Source: Verrucomicrobiota bacterium
GTDB taxonomy: Bacteria > Verrucomicrobiota > Verrucomicrobiia > Limisphaerales > UBA9464
DNA: 64,000 nucleotides
Reading direction: 5' to 3'
Assembly (NCBI GenBank): GCA_017309115.1
Contig: JAFLEF010000012.1
Location: 62,001 to 126,000, forward strand
Within the stretch, counting starts at the first letter, position 1; every line of letters starts with the position of its first letter. Of the stretch, positions 12,301-20,600 are shown in pieces. A model generated the notes under the pieces. That model searched no databases. It worked only from the letters and a program-made list of their open reading frames with translations, and was not told the DNA's origin. The position numbers and the translations under genes were made by a program.

Positions 12301-15300
12301 CCCGTGGCATCCGTGGAGGCAAAGCCCAGATTACCGACGGACACCTGTGCGCCTTCCACCGGCGTCACCTGATCCACACGAACGAACCGACCCTCAATGA
12401 TTCCCGTGCCTCCGAGGCGCAGGGTGATTGGCACCGACTGCTCCGCGCCAACCGTGACACCGCCACGCGCCGAGACCCGCGTGGAGGATTCGGTGTACTG
12501 GGCGCAGACCGCATAACGCCCCTCCCACAAATTGCTGAACGTGACCCGGCCATTCGCATCGGCGAACGCCGTTAAGCGGCCTTCACGCGGATAGGTTCCC
12601 TGCTCCAGATCCACCTGAGCGCCCGCCGCTGGCAAACCGTTGCCTCGGAGTACGGTCACCTCCACGACGGAATCCTTGGTGAGCAACCGGATGTCCACCT
12701 GATTGGTCTGGCCCGCCGTAACGGTCGCATACGCTTCGCCGCGCAGTCCCGAAACCGCGTCAATTGCCTCCGCGCGATACGTCCGGGCTGGCACCGCTAT
12801 CTGCGTGTCAAAGAATCCATTCGTCCCGGTACGAATCTCGTAGTCGTCGGAGAAATTGATCTTTACCCGGATGCCTTCGCCCGCAGGAAGTCCGTTCGGC
12901 AGCAACACCCGACCGACCAAGCGGCCGTTGAAGTCACGGATGGACGGGAACTGGAGTTGGAGTCCAATCACGTTGGGATCAATCTCCGTAGTGACGCCTC
13001 CCTCAGAAATTACCGTGGGATAGAAGGGCGACGCGGCCTGAACGGTCCAGGGTCCCACCAACAACTGACCAGGGAACACAAACTCACCCGTCGCCGGATC
13101 CGTGTCGCGTTCGCCGCGAATGGTGATCTTCGGCGCGCCATCAATCGCCGGCCCGAGACCGGTCAGGCGCACCCGAGCCCCAATGGGCACTCCCTGGTGA
13201 TTGACCACCCGTCCTGAAACCGAGCCTTCCCGCAGCATGCGGATGTTGGCCTGCACCGACTGGCCATCGAATTGCAGTCGGGTGGTCGTGAAGCCCCAGG
13301 TGATCGGTCGGAAGTTGCGTTGCTCCCCCGTAATCAGCGGATCCTCCGCGCCCACGAACACCCGGATGGCCTCCTCGAAGGCCGCGAGGATTTCGTCTTC
13401 ATTGCCGGAACGAATCTGCTCGTTGAGTTGGCTGACGTTGAGCGTCGGGGAGGTCGCGTTGGCCGGCGCGCTGAGCGTGTAGTTGCCCAAATTCAGGTTT
13501 TCGAAGGAGTAATTCCCCTGCCCATCGGCGTCGGTCCAAAAGAATCCCTCGCCCATGGGAATGGCCACCCGGATGCCTCCTATGCCCGCGCCGTTCAGAT
13601 CGGTAACCCGGCCAAAGATGCGTCCCGCCGCCCGCAGTTTCACCACGACGTAATTGTTCGCCCCCGCCACCACATTCACGATGGAGGAACCCAAGCGGGG
13701 AAAGTCGATGCCCGCCTCCGGATTTCGTTCCACGCCGGCGCTGATGGTTCGTCGTCCGACCGGAACACCACTTAGCGAGAACAATCCATCGGCATCGGTT
13801 CGAACCAGGGTGAGACCGCCCGCCACCAGGGCATTGGCCGCCGGACGACCGTCTTCAAATTGCACTCGCCCCAGCAGTTCAGTCGTCGCCTCCAGTGACA
13901 GATTGGCCACCGACAGCGCACCCGCGGCCACCGTAAAGTCCAACCGGGTTCCCTTGCGCTGTCCGTCAAAAGAAATCGCGACCACATCGAATCGCTGCGC
14001 TGGAAGATTGTCCGCCCGCCAATTGCCTTCGGCATCCGCCTCCACAATCCGCACCACATTCTTCACCTGCGATCCCGACACTTCGCCGATAAAAATCCGC
14101 GCGCCAGCATGCGGGGTCTGATTGTCCGCCTCGAATACCGTTCCCTGCAAGCTGCCCACCGGCGTCTCCGTGTTCGGCAGTTCAATGGTCACCGCGCTCA
14201 CCTGCCCCGGGGTATCCAGAAGACCCGCAATGGTCCGAGTCCGACGATCCGACGTCGCCACTTCAATCGTGTAGACGCCCAGTGGAACGCCATAGAACGC
14301 GAATCGACCCTGCGCATCGGCAAAGATTCCCCGACCGAGTTCCCGCGACGCCGAATCCGGGAAGAGGTTAACTGCCGGACGCGGCACTGGCGTCACACCG
14401 TCGGCCGCCACCACTTGACCCACCACAGTCGCCCGGCCCCGGAACCGCAGCGCCATTGGAACGGTCTGACCCTCCCGCGGTCCGCCCATCGTCACCGTGT
14501 CCCGAATCAAGGCCCGATCGAGTCCCTCGACCTTGGCGATGGCTTCCGGAATCGACGCCGTCCCCAGAATGCTCAGCAACGAATCGCGACTCGCGGACGC
14601 CGTTGCCAGCTGCAGGATCCGCTCCCGCTCAACCTCTCCTTCCGCGGTGTTCTCGGCAATCAACGTCAACGCCTCTTCCGACAAGCCGCTCGTGTCCGTG
14701 GCCGACACCGAGTACGGAATTCCCGCCATTACAAAGTCGAAATCAAAGTTGCCACCGGCGTCGGTGAAAACCTGACTGACCCGCCGGGTCCAGTTTTCGC
14801 ACTCGTCCCGGGACCAATTCCGATCGTACATCGTAAGCGTCACGGGAATTCCTACCGCCGGCGAACCATCCCCCTTGAGCGCCCGCCCGCGAATCGCGAC
14901 ACCCTGCTTGAACGGTACCTCGGTGCCAGGCTCGACCGACCGGATCAGCCGGGGCTCGGCGGTCAACAGGTTCCCGCGGGCATCCGCCACGCCGCTCAAC
15001 GAAAGTTTGCGCGGGATAATCGCACTGATGCCCTTGCGCAGATTGAGATATGCGACGCGTCCACCCGGCTGCACCTGCACGGAGTTCGCCCCGTTGTCAC
15101 CTTCGACTTGGTAGGACTCCGGATCGCCGGCCGCTTCCTGGGTCATGGGCTTGCTAAACACCACTGCCACTACCGTGCCGTAATTAAAGTAGTCCTCGGG
15201 GCCGATGCACGGATTGCTGCCCCGACCCGCCTGCACCTTTAGGTCTTGTTCCACAGCGACCAGCGTGGGCGGCAGTTCCCGTATTGCGGTGACAGTGGCT

Positions 15301-17642
15301 GCTTGCTGGGAGTCCACGACCCCGTCTCCGTCCGGATCTACTTCGAGCGAAGTATTCCCGTCCATAACCGCAAACCGATACCGGGCGTTCTCGGGTGGTG
15401 CTGCAATCGTCCACCGAAGTTGTTGGGCCGTTCCATTGGTCTCGACCAACAAAACGGCCAACTGCGCGCTGGGCGGACCGTTGGTGAAGGTCCAGGTCAG
15501 CACCACATTCGAGCTCCGGGCGAAATTAGCCCAGGTGCCATTGGTGCCACCGTACACTAGGGAATACGGAATCAGGCTCGCCGTTTCGGTCGCATTGGTG
15601 TCGCCGAGCGAAAGCTGCAACTGACCGGAATCCGCACTACCCACGCCAAAGGCTTGTCCCAAACCAGCATAATCCGCGGCCCGATCCACCAAGCGATCGG
15701 TGGCCGTCAATCCATCGGCCGCTTCCATCGCCGCAAACAACGCGTCGCGCCATTCCCGACCGGCCTCGGTCTCCCGCATAATCTGATCAAATCCCGCATT
15801 ACTCTCCCGACCGCCCTGCCAGTCGCGCAGCAGATCCGCATACACCCGCCGCGCCGGATCGCCATATCCGAGGCGTTGTCCCGCTTCTGCCAAATCCAAA
15901 ACCCGGCGGGTAATGATACCCTTGCCCACGCGTAACACGCCCGGCGGCAACTGACCCGCTGTCGCCACGCTCAACGCCTGTCCCAGAACCCGATTGGCGG
16001 CAAAGATCAAGTCCGCCGGAAGGGTCTGCACCTGATCCGGCACCGCCAGGGTATCCGGTGAAAGGGCTACGCCCCGTTCGTCCACTCCGATGCTCAAGCG
16101 GAACCGGCCGACCACGCTGTCATCGCTGGTGGTGAGATTGGAAAAGCTGACCGCTCCATTACGCAACGAGCGAAGGCGGAAGGTGGCCGTGGCCGACTGA
16201 CCCGGCAGCAACGTTCCCAACTCCACGGTCTGTTGAGCTTCGTCCATCAGCACCGCGCCACTGATGGAATTCTTGTTGAGCGAAATCTGCACCAAGTTGG
16301 CCGGCGTGATTCCGGTGTTCAGCAGCGTCACACTGGCTTCGTAAGGTTCGCCCACTCGCACGGTGCGGGGATGCGAGAACGCCATCGAGAACCGGGGATT
16401 GCGCACCAACACCGATCCAGCGGCCTTGCCCTTCACCGTGACGGGACCGGCGGCCAGACCATCCATGGTCGCCTCGAGGTCGAGATCCATGACGTGCAGT
16501 CCCTCCTGCAACCCTTCTACCAGAAACTCGGCTTGGCCTGACTGACCCGGCTGCAGCCGCACCCCGTCATCCGGCGTTCCCACCTCGCCATCCGCCCCGG
16601 GCTGCACGATCGCTTGGATCGGCTGAATGAGTTTGTCTGGTCCAATCCGCGCGAAGCGGAGCGGATCATCACCCGGAACAGCATACTCCGTCGCGGGCAC
16701 GCGGTCGGGTCCGGCGGGAAGCTTCAACGTCGCCTTGATGTCATAAACGCTTAATCCGGATCCGCGCGGCGCCGCGTTCTCGGTGAAGATCTGCACGCTG
16801 AAGAACTGATTCAGATAGCCGATGTTCCCTGGAATCACCATCAGTGCCGGGATCGGGGGCACTTTTAGTCCGAGCGATTCCGGTTCGTCCGGATCGACCA
16901 CTTGGAAATTGATGCCCTGAACCTGAATATTGAGCTGCGAAACCTCGAACTCCGGCGGCAACTGCGTTGTCGCCGAGATCTGCTGATTGAGCACCGCCGC
17001 CGCCGCCAGCTTTGCCTCCAATTCCGCCGCGGGAATCAGTTCCACCGACTGCGTGAACTTGGGCGAGACCACCGGGAACGAGATAGGAATGGTCTTACCA
17101 TCGAGCACGAACGCCGCCTCGAACTCGACCACCCGGAAGTTCGACTCATCGATGAAGATCCCTTTCTCCTCAATCTCCTCGTAGGTCAGCGGCCGCGACG
17201 TCACGCGCGACACCAGAATCTCATCGAACACCTTCACCGGCACACTCCGCGGCGAACCCTCCATTCGCGTGCCCCCCGTCGCCGCATCCACGAGCCGGAT
17301 CGAATCCAACTGATAATCCCCCACGAGATTCAGCGGCGGAAACAGCATCGGCTGATTCACCGCCCCGACCAGTCGCCGCGGCTCCGGAAATCCCGGCCCG
17401 CGCAAGAACGCCTCAATATAAGCCCCCTCCGCCAGAGCCTGCGTGGCCTCCCCGCCGGTGAGCGTCACTAACACCGACCCAGCAATCCCCTTCGGCACCG
17501 ACACCGCCACCGGCGACACCTGCAAGCCAGTGCCATTGATCCGATACTCGAGGGTGGTGAGGGGCTGGGCCCAGAGCGACCCAACGCTTCTCCAAAAGAT
17601 CGCTATCACCAACAAATTTGTGATGTAATTCAAACACCTCAT
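357..17642 (-). CDS. Giant secreted multidomain adhesin-like protein (5761 aa)
   Basis: A predicted exported surface protein of unknown ligand. Residues 1-25 form a Sec signal peptide. Approximate order: a CARDB-like domain at 415-510; thirteen CarboxypepD_reg-like Ig-fold repeats at 910-2200, each with a G-x-x-x-G-x-V opening and an N/D-G-x-F/Y core; SbsA-type Ig-like domains near 2190-2400 and 2700-2810; a discoidin (F5/8C) domain at 2885-3035; a PA14 domain at 3130-3257; thrombospondin-type-3-like DxDxDG calcium motifs at 3050-3080 and 3325-3380; LamG folds near 3387-3585, 4030-4215 and 4300-4510; cadherin-like domains ending near 4670; and four ~210-residue beta-rich repeats (W-x-G-G, N-R-G-T, E-N-x-G-T signatures) at about 4760-5690. 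The tail is a W...RFFRIR module also seen in neighbouring secreted proteins. The ATG is preceded by a good Shine-Dalgarno sequence overlapping the stop of the upstream RHS gene. Binding to polysaccharide or to another surface is inferred from the domains. Confidence 0.9.
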   Translation of the reverse strand: MRCLNYITNLLVIAIFWRSVGSLWAQPLTTLEYRINGTGLQVSPVAVSVPKGIAGSVLVTLTGGEATQALAEGAYIEAFLRGPGFPEPRRLVGAVNQPMLFPPLNLVGDYQLDSIRLVDAATGGTRMEGSPRSVPVKVFDEILVSRVTSRPLTYEEIEEKGIFIDESNFRVVEFEAAFVLDGKTIPISFPVVSPKFTQSVELIPAAELEAKLAAAAVLNQQISATTQLPPEFEVSQLNIQVQGINFQVVDPDEPESLGLKVPPIPALMVIPGNIGYLNQFFSVQIFTENAAPRGSGLSVYDIKATLKLPAGPDRVPATEYAVPGDDPLRFARIGPDKLIQPIQAIVQPGADGEVGTPDDGVRLQPGQSGQAEFLVEGLQEGLHVMDLDLEATMDGLAAGPVTVKGKAAGSVLVRNPRFSMAFSHPRTVRVGEPYEASVTLLNTGITPANLVQISLNKNSISGAVLMDEAQQTVELGTLLPGQSATATFRLRSLRNGAVSFSNLTTSDDSVVGRFRLSIGVDERGVALSPDTLAVPDQVQTLPADLIFAANRVLGQALSVATAGQLPPGVLRVGKGIITRRVLDLAEAGQRLGYGDPARRVYADLLRDWQGGRESNAGFDQIMRETEAGREWRDALFAAMEAADGLTATDRLVDRAADYAGLGQAFGVGSADSGQLQLSLGDTNATETASLIPYSLVYGGTNGTWANFARSSNVVLTWTFTNGPPSAQLAVLLVETNGTAQQLRWTIAAPPENARYRFAVMDGNTSLEVDPDGDGVVDSQQAATVTAIRELPPTLVAVEQDLKVQAGRGSNPCIGPEDYFNYGTVVAVVFSKPMTQEAAGDPESYQVEGDNGANSVQVQPGGRVAYLNLRKGISAIIPRKLSLSGVADARGNLLTAEPRLIRSVEPGTEVPFKQGVAIRGRALKGDGSPAVGIPVTLTMYDRNWSRDECENWTRRVSQVFTDAGGNFDFDFVMAGIPYSVSATDTSGLSEEALTLIAENTAEGEVERERILQLATASASRDSLLSILGTASIPEAIAKVEGLDRALIRDTVTMGGPREGQTVPMALRFRGRATVVGQVVAADGVTPVPRPAVNLFPDSASRELGRGIFADAQGRFAFYGVPLGVYTIEVATSDRRTRTIAGLLDTPGQVSAVTIELPNTETPVGSLQGTVFEADNQTPHAGARIFIGEVSGSQVKNVVRIVEADAEGNWRADNLPAQRFDVVAISFDGQRKGTRLDFTVAAGALSVANLSLEATTELLGRVQFEDGRPAANALVAGGLTLVRTDADGLFSLSGVPVGRRTISAGVERNPEAGIDFPRLGSSIVNVVAGANNYVVVKLRAAGRIFGRVTDLNGAGIGGIRVAIPMGEGFFWTDADGQGNYSFENLNLGNYTLSAPANATSPTLNVSQLNEQIRSGNEDEILAAFEEAIRVFVGAEDPLITGEQRNFRPITWGFTTTRLQFDGQSVQANIRMLREGSVSGRVVNHQGVPIGARVRLTGLGPAIDGAPKITIRGERDTDPATGEFVFPGQLLVGPWTVQAASPFYPTVISEGGVTTEIDPNVIGLQLQFPSIRDFNGRLVGRVLLPNGLPAGEGIRVKINFSDDYEIRTGTNGFFDTQIAVPARTYRAEAIDAVSGLRGEAYATVTAGQTNQVDIRLLTKDSVVEVTVLRGNGLPAAGAQVDLEQGTYPREGRLTAFADANGRVTFSNLWEGRYAVCAQYTESSTRVSARGGVTVGAEQSVPITLRLGGTGIIEGRFVRVDQVTPVEGAQVSVGNLGFASTDATGRFRFEGVPLGTHVLQSSEPVTGAVARGSATVSVADEVVNALLIEGARGEINGYVLDSYGQDFAAGAVVTVTYSDGLTPRRTVTTGPDGRFSFPGSPVGAFSLSARDRPVSEGGRGTTGSASGTLSAATLVASVDVALRPLGTLPVLVVRADGSTPAPNVTVRLGGREADTDATGSVRFENLTLGNYTLTAISRNGGELRNGTRMGTTLTQAGTNPPVTLILPGVGEVSGQVVGSNGTTPISGAEVVIEFQAPVFSGQRVTAVSGADGSFAFGDVPVGNYRLTASSLSLASTVSGAISAAGEADTLTLRLGDSGSLLGRLVRADGVTPVGNIDVLATFDSQSANPGRAFVRTELDGTFEFFNLPIGEVDLEAVAADFGGVALRKTRLTSNGESLEVGDLRLDEDFPTVLSVVPANTSEEVPTTAVVELEFSEALRADTVTPEGIFIRAVQGGVKVAAQLQLLETNGVPRRVRLTPNAPLVSEQVYEVVVIAGDVFNAGGRVVGTGPLDLVNRSLVTPFVSRFRTADNDPPILLSQFPTNGAVQIDPRSVPRLSFNESLQPGGISFRVSGPEGVVSGTTSVGVDGRVLSFVPADVLRANTTYTLTVSNVFDLAGNRSAGEPFVATFATLDTVGPTLASLRVADGRQTVAGAVVPVEAVLATAEPGVQVRFSQDFGALGSATNLPFRIPVTLPLSGTTTVRAIATDQYGNDGPVAELVITILPNQPPTLVFTRVSPTTGAAPTGSFVAVDVEAVDDASVSELKAIVAGIGTGELSRTNSTRLRVQGFVNSQAGPGSQVQIFAEAIDNLGQSSGQLVFTLEISDAARPNVAILSPTNGARVSVGEPLPVVVQVVDNFTNATVSVALSGALATNQTVTVPLISNQPATNAVFFSLTGLPEDGAPVQAVVTVTDDAGNSTNATVVFRLVDASIPVVQTILPANQSDLIAVRPRVVATFSEPLDPESVSAASFRVVGEEGQVPGEVTLSGTNQVVIWYPAGALRFGQEYTVSLTEVMTDRNGNPITPFVSTFRVAPFAITQPTNGTPVVEGQEVAFAAGGPNPEGIEVVRYRLGAGQTNAPRTNFVSSLFVPLLANLSGDSAVLEAMALIGGTNLARDTVATARSSSTEFGGPPSRIVDGNRSGEWGTGSVAHTGFELHPWFEIDLGRVLALNRVGVYFRSDNAQQSAVAVLVAATPFERDDFLAAELPATYRNGAVEIFRTANGQALGGVEIPTDAVGRYIRVVHLGQNYLTIAEVEAYGAMVESPLAPVALQVFSRSADSDGDGLSNGQEIDQGSNPFQADKLPVIGIPDTLELVAGTTRQISVQVTDADGNVRSLEVAELDSESSGKAEFWNSAVGLGNLAGLPLINPPNYTTNFTELNYPYGTEPWFPGGQVDQFGARFTGTLIVPQSGDYTFTLNSDDGSRLSLDDRIVVDFDGAHGASDRSAVQSLTAGSYSLTALYFEAGGGAQFIASWSGPGFERRPLNRSDFGRFAVLRFAETGTRVTNSPIDLATLSATLELRSERLDPGSLVFTARDAGGLTARKVVSVVTLADQDRDGVPDRDDPDRDGDGVSNAEELIAGTNPDRADTDGDGTPDGLDGNALQANRLPVAGAGGAFRFDGVDDVLMVTNAASLRFGGDLTIEFWIYPENTTTVQTVITKAYAGEGGMALLNNGQLRYHYGNLGVDGGSPNSNYQYLDLGRPLLRRVWTHVALVRDLTQGRLRWYLNGELVAEVAVTLPAIPGDQPFQIGNGWAGPFVGELDEVRVWSVARTATEIAAGVGTRVVGNEAGLAAAWSFEGSFPGLTRDSTGREAHARLGNPFIPGGSPMAVESSVWETSLVRMETREELPVTVRLTGTDADNVPVRAQVLTLPELGELYQTADGVTRGSLIDAVPALVTDAQNRVIFVSKPGEAGSMTFRYAVSDGQDSSFPSTVEVQVLPTNTVPVAGADTLALFQETPTPLTTLLQNDTDADGDSLLAIPTSRPQHGTLIQNGEGQWVYTPNAGFSGVDTFRYLLVDSFSWNRERDFRPGTVNFTREGNPSRDQLGLVTWRYDYFVGGPLTEEVPWFQEIPGQLIWDPNWFNSGGLWAFQDNFGTAISSEGVSHNIQTGGWYDSIPAVTWIAPAAMPLDVVGELELEWNGSGQVAAAVDVDLVIARRRYADGVVTPLYTNTVSKPNPASSLVETLILPVSLRNIDMALGDELILSYRGRAAVASRWLTLYDRLYLVPAEPSREATVTLNVGANSVPVAQAHPTNGALRFDGNNDFLRFGNNFSGFPSGDLTVEFWMKSTNTAKAGTMLSYSFGGQDNELLLINTLNMDMYVAGGSRGLGVGVVTGDWIHVAISRSQTDGMTRVYLDGVLVASNTVIPGAGFRDGGILVFGQDQDGPGGGFDPNQAFAGELDELRLWNRVRTEEEIASYRWVKTVGTEPGLVAGWNFDEPSGLEITNLVTGVAGGLLGHGNVDQAPERIVDFAPFDVAYLTAEETAVAVTLAATDADNDPLTTTVTRLPAHGTLYQTVDGVTASGPLGGGRARRFDGVNDVITVPENSAGNLSGQAQWTISAWIRPRAATRAFPVIYSEGFWGLTLGLQSGSGRLDSWVNDTAQIISDRAVTFGEWQHVAVTSDGTNRRFYINGQPAGVGSAPLATSDGMGAAIGGVITELGSNRNRFDGDIDEVAIWSRALSAAEMLDLAGRAMTGTETGLMAWWNLDEDSRTVVTDATGRGVVGVAGGGNPAGNDQWVPSIILETSRGSVAPSVTNSERKLIYVPDPEWAGLDEFSYRANDGKVDSMEAVVFVRTFAVDDLPLVVPDSVAAILGFDQVIPSVLVNDTDAEGDSLSLEDFTLPANGTLTSLGGGVFRYRANPGFTGVDTFTYRVTDGNSISLPGTVTITVTAPGQFRWVNAAGGNWSNPANWSANRVPTAADDVFIDEPGTYTVVLDQNAAIRRLVLGGTSGRQTLSLVNRTLTTATDSFVLAQGTLAQAGGSINAAGVYWTVSGEWAWSGGNWTGVGTTELTAEATAAFTGAANKILNDGRRVLNRGTVNVLGGTLMLANSAVAGATLENLGTLVLDSEADFLWSNSSSARPVLFRNSGIWRKTGAGTSRVSVPFESTGTLEITGGILQTESNGQMSGPLNLAEAAQWLVNSGSVAVAASSSVLAEGTVVLAGGGLAMEPSVTFRRYQQSGGVLSGAGQIVVTGEFAWTGGEQVGTGSLEIAATASGSVSGGGLKQLLNGRRLINRTTLPVSTQYIYLGGYQAGGATLENHGTLQFINAPGLFWTQEDAANPVSFVNQGVVTIESPANGSVRLDVPLVNGGSIRILQGTVTSERNSQHSGSVQIDGPATLTFTAGSHVFEANSGLGGAGALVCQAGTVRFDTTLQLTGPIRASGGTATFNADQVFASLTQIGGLGSGSVISGSGSILITNQFVWNGGTLLGPGRLEVAATATTSLGTGAKVVAHGRVLVNRSLMELDEADLYLANNTDTPTRFENRGTFVLPSGRSILNTAWDGLKPVAFVNYGSMLKQGTNVAPSGVDVPWENPGVLQVQGGVLRMNQNGDHSGTALLSAGTRWEWFRGVHQVREGAQFTGDGLLTLTSGAAQMVVDANVELAVPFTMAAGRVAGTGQLTLLRDFLWTGGEHFGSGTTEIPAGVTATISTTTSKSLNAGRRLLNRGTMQLTANLIRNNTPAGGARWENEGLVEVSGTGGFVQGTADNTVRVDFVNTGTLRKTGTTDCAFAVPGSNSGRIEVLAGTLELSRDWTLSGVADVSSGATLELLGRTILKPEQQIVGVGRLGLLGPVTLEGPLNLGTLQVFFGNATAITGAFPISNEPGGEIRVDRVVTFPHDLVVGGSLVIEASDRLTVIGTATLLASGSINNSGILRVGVWNNQGGTYVGAPPQVVGLPEGFAQIKELRGVRTVSSLARQSAEPDLVLIWSAPSPAGYAIEASSDLIHWEALPEVPTQVTAEGFETPVTAVPGVTRFFRIRWLGN

Positions 17643-17646
17643 ATTT

Positions 17647-17653
17647 CTTCCTT
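17647..17653 (-). promoter_or_regulatory. Ribosome binding site overlapping the upstream stop codon
   Basis: On the minus strand the sequence reads TAAGGAAGAAATATG: the TAA stop of the RHS gene, an AAGGAAG Shine-Dalgarno overlapping it, a four-base spacer, then the ATG of the giant adhesin. This fixes the adhesin start and points to translational coupling, with the same ribosomes terminating and reinitiating. It is one of the few strong Shine-Dalgarno sequences in the window. Confidence 0.85.
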
Positions 17654-20600
17654 ATGGCGACGTCGAGGGAGGTGGACTCGATCTTGCCGAAAACACCCTT
17701 GAGACTCCGCTGACAAAAGTCCTGTTCCCCGATGAATCAGGAGCAGTCCAATGTCCGATTCGAAAGCCACCAGTATCGGTTACTGCTATGAAGTCTGAAG
17801 GTGCATGAATTGCGTGGGCCTTCAGCTTGTTCGCAAGATTCTGAGCTGCGCCCGTGACGCTTGCGCCTGTTTGACACGAGATAAGCCGAATGGGCTGTCT
17901 TCCATTCCATCCACTCTTTCGGATCAACAAGGCCAACGAACGATGACTAATTTTAACCCACTTCCCCTCATGTTTGATATCGAACGAATTCGGAGATCCG
18001 TGACTAAACACGTCAAACACCCCAGGTCTCTGAGCGACCCGCTGCACCGCCAAGTGAGTAGAGATATCGTACTGCCCCAACATCACAGCCCTGCCAGGGG
18101 ATTCACGAGTCACCCAAAATGGGGCCGCACCCAAGCTCGCATCCGCAGCGCGCTCTTCCATCTTCCTCAACTTCTCTTTGACTTGGACAGTAGGTCCGGA
18201 ACTTCGCCCATGCTTGGCCCTCAACTCCGTCAACCGACGTTTAGTTGCGCCCGCTACCCAATCCGCCTTTCCATTCTGTAATTGCCCTCTTGCCGCTAGG
18301 ACACTCCAGTGCCTCTCATAACCCGTAGCGATCTCGCTGGTGTGCCGGAATCCGGAAGCGCTGCCCACATTCTTTGGCTTCCAATGGTCTTCATAACCCA
18401 CCGCAATTTCTCCTCCCTGCCGAGAACTGCTTCTAGCCGGCCCCCAATGATGGTCATAGTTACTATCCACGTATCCTCCACGACCACTATACCCCCGCTG
18501 GTTTTTAAGACCCGACGGATCCCGATTTACAGTCGGGCTGTTTCCGAAACCTGCATATAGATTAACACTGTCTTCGTATCCCATCGGATCCGGTTCCAAA
18601 AACATACCCGCAAACGGATCATAGAAACGCGCCCTCAAATAGAACAACCCGCACTCATAATCAAAGTACTGCCCATGGAAAAGAAGTGGAGATCCAACCA
18701 AGCTTCGAGACACGGATCCCACATCGGTACTTGGAACAGGATCGGCGACATAGGCAGGTCCTTGCGACTCACCAAAGTCTAAAGTCACGCTCTCCTCTTT
18801 TACAATGTTCCCCCAATCGTCCTGAAGCCGATTCCCTCGCAACGTCAAAACCACTAAACCCGAAAGTGGCTTCTCTGGGTTAAAGACGATTACCGAGTTG
18901 GCCTCGAACCCGGGAACGCGTTCAGGAAACTCGGTAAAGCCTGCCGGTCCCGTTACAAAGTCTCCGAACTCTGGTCGCAACCTCACTATGCCCGACTGTC
19001 CTTCAACCGCCGGAAACAGAGCATAAACTGGCTCCGACAGCTCAATCAGAATCCGTCCATCACCCGCTACAATCACTCGTTTAACCATCGGAGACTTATC
19101 ATCCCGCGGCTCAATGACAGGCTGGCCGAAGGGATCATACCAAACACGCTCCCGAACCTCACCCTCCTGATCAGCCACTGCAATTATCGAAAACTGATCG
19201 TCGAACAAATAGTAGTGACGCTGCAGATTCCCATCGGCGTCAATCAAGTCAGCCGCATAGGGAACGTCAGCCTCCAAATAGAAATAGCGGGCCACCACCC
19301 TGCTTTCCTCCCCGACGACGCTAAACTCCTCCAAAAGACGAGACTCGTCATCGTACACAAAGTGTCGGCGCTCAATCTCTACCCCTCCGACAAGAACTCG
19401 CCGACCATACCGGAGACCGCTGGGTTGGAAAAAGTTCTCGATTACAACTCCATCAGCACGCTCAATTCTCACCAGATTACCCAAGGCATTGTGCGTCAAT
19501 GTCGCCTCAACCGAGCGAGGAACCTCATCCTGAGCGATTCGAACCATCAACTCCGCACCGGTAACTCTGCCGAGTGAATCAGGCGCACTCCTTGTCCGCG
19601 AGTTCACCACTGATGGCAAAAGAAATTCGTCGTGGGACGACCAATTCTCCGCAAAACGGGGAACACTTCCACCGGCCGCCGATACCGGCGCTGAGATCAA
19701 AAAGTCTAGTCCTGCAGTATCATAATTGTAGTCGCGCTCGTAAGCGGGTCGAGTTACTCTAGGAACATTCTCTACAGGCACTCCTCCAACTTGCGAATGG
19801 GTTAACCGTTCGCCCGAGTCAAAGCGAAAACTGTCGCTTCTTCCGGCCCGGTGGACGAACTGTCGAATCTCCACATTGTCCGCAAAATCATACTGGTAAT
19901 TCATTTCGGCCTGAACTGCTCCACCTTCAATTTTGGAGTAACGCGAACCGAGAAGCCTTCCACGCAGGTCATACTGATTGTCGATCTGCAGAACCTTTCC
20001 TAGGCGAATGCGTTTTGGCTGCTTGTCCCCCTGCCATGCCAAAACACGGACCACTTCCCCCCCCTTATCACTGACTCCAACAATCCGTCCGGCGCCATCA
20101 CGCTCCTCCACCACTGCGTGACCAGACGGATAAACCACATTCGTCCGGGCAAAGTCCGCTCGGTAAGCGTACTTGACCTCGAAATCTGAACCGTTTTCTT
20201 TGAGCCGTACCCCCAGAAGAGGACCTGCCCGATCAAATGTGTACTCGGCGCGACCGTTAGCGCCAGAATCCCCCGTATAGACCTGCACCCGCGGCCGGCT
20301 CAAGGCATCATACTCTATAATATTTCGATAGATCGTTGATCCAAAACTCGCGATTGACTCGGTTGGTCGCTGTTGAAGATCATAGGTGTATTGAATCGCC
20401 CCACCAGGCAAGATTACTTCTTTAGGTTGATTACGCGGATCGAAATTTCCATAAGTGATAACTTGCCCATTTCTCAAACTACGCCGGATCAGTCGGAACT
20501 GGCCGTCATAAGCAAACTCGAATCCCATATTGGGGTCGCCCGAGAACGAAGGATGACGCTGAGAATCGTGTTTGAAGCGAAAATCCATACCGTCCGCTCG

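Noticed and set aside
14109-15242. 377-codon plus-strand frame opposite the CarboxypepD_reg repeats
   Set aside because: Same antisense artefact; the minus strand has clear repeated domains.
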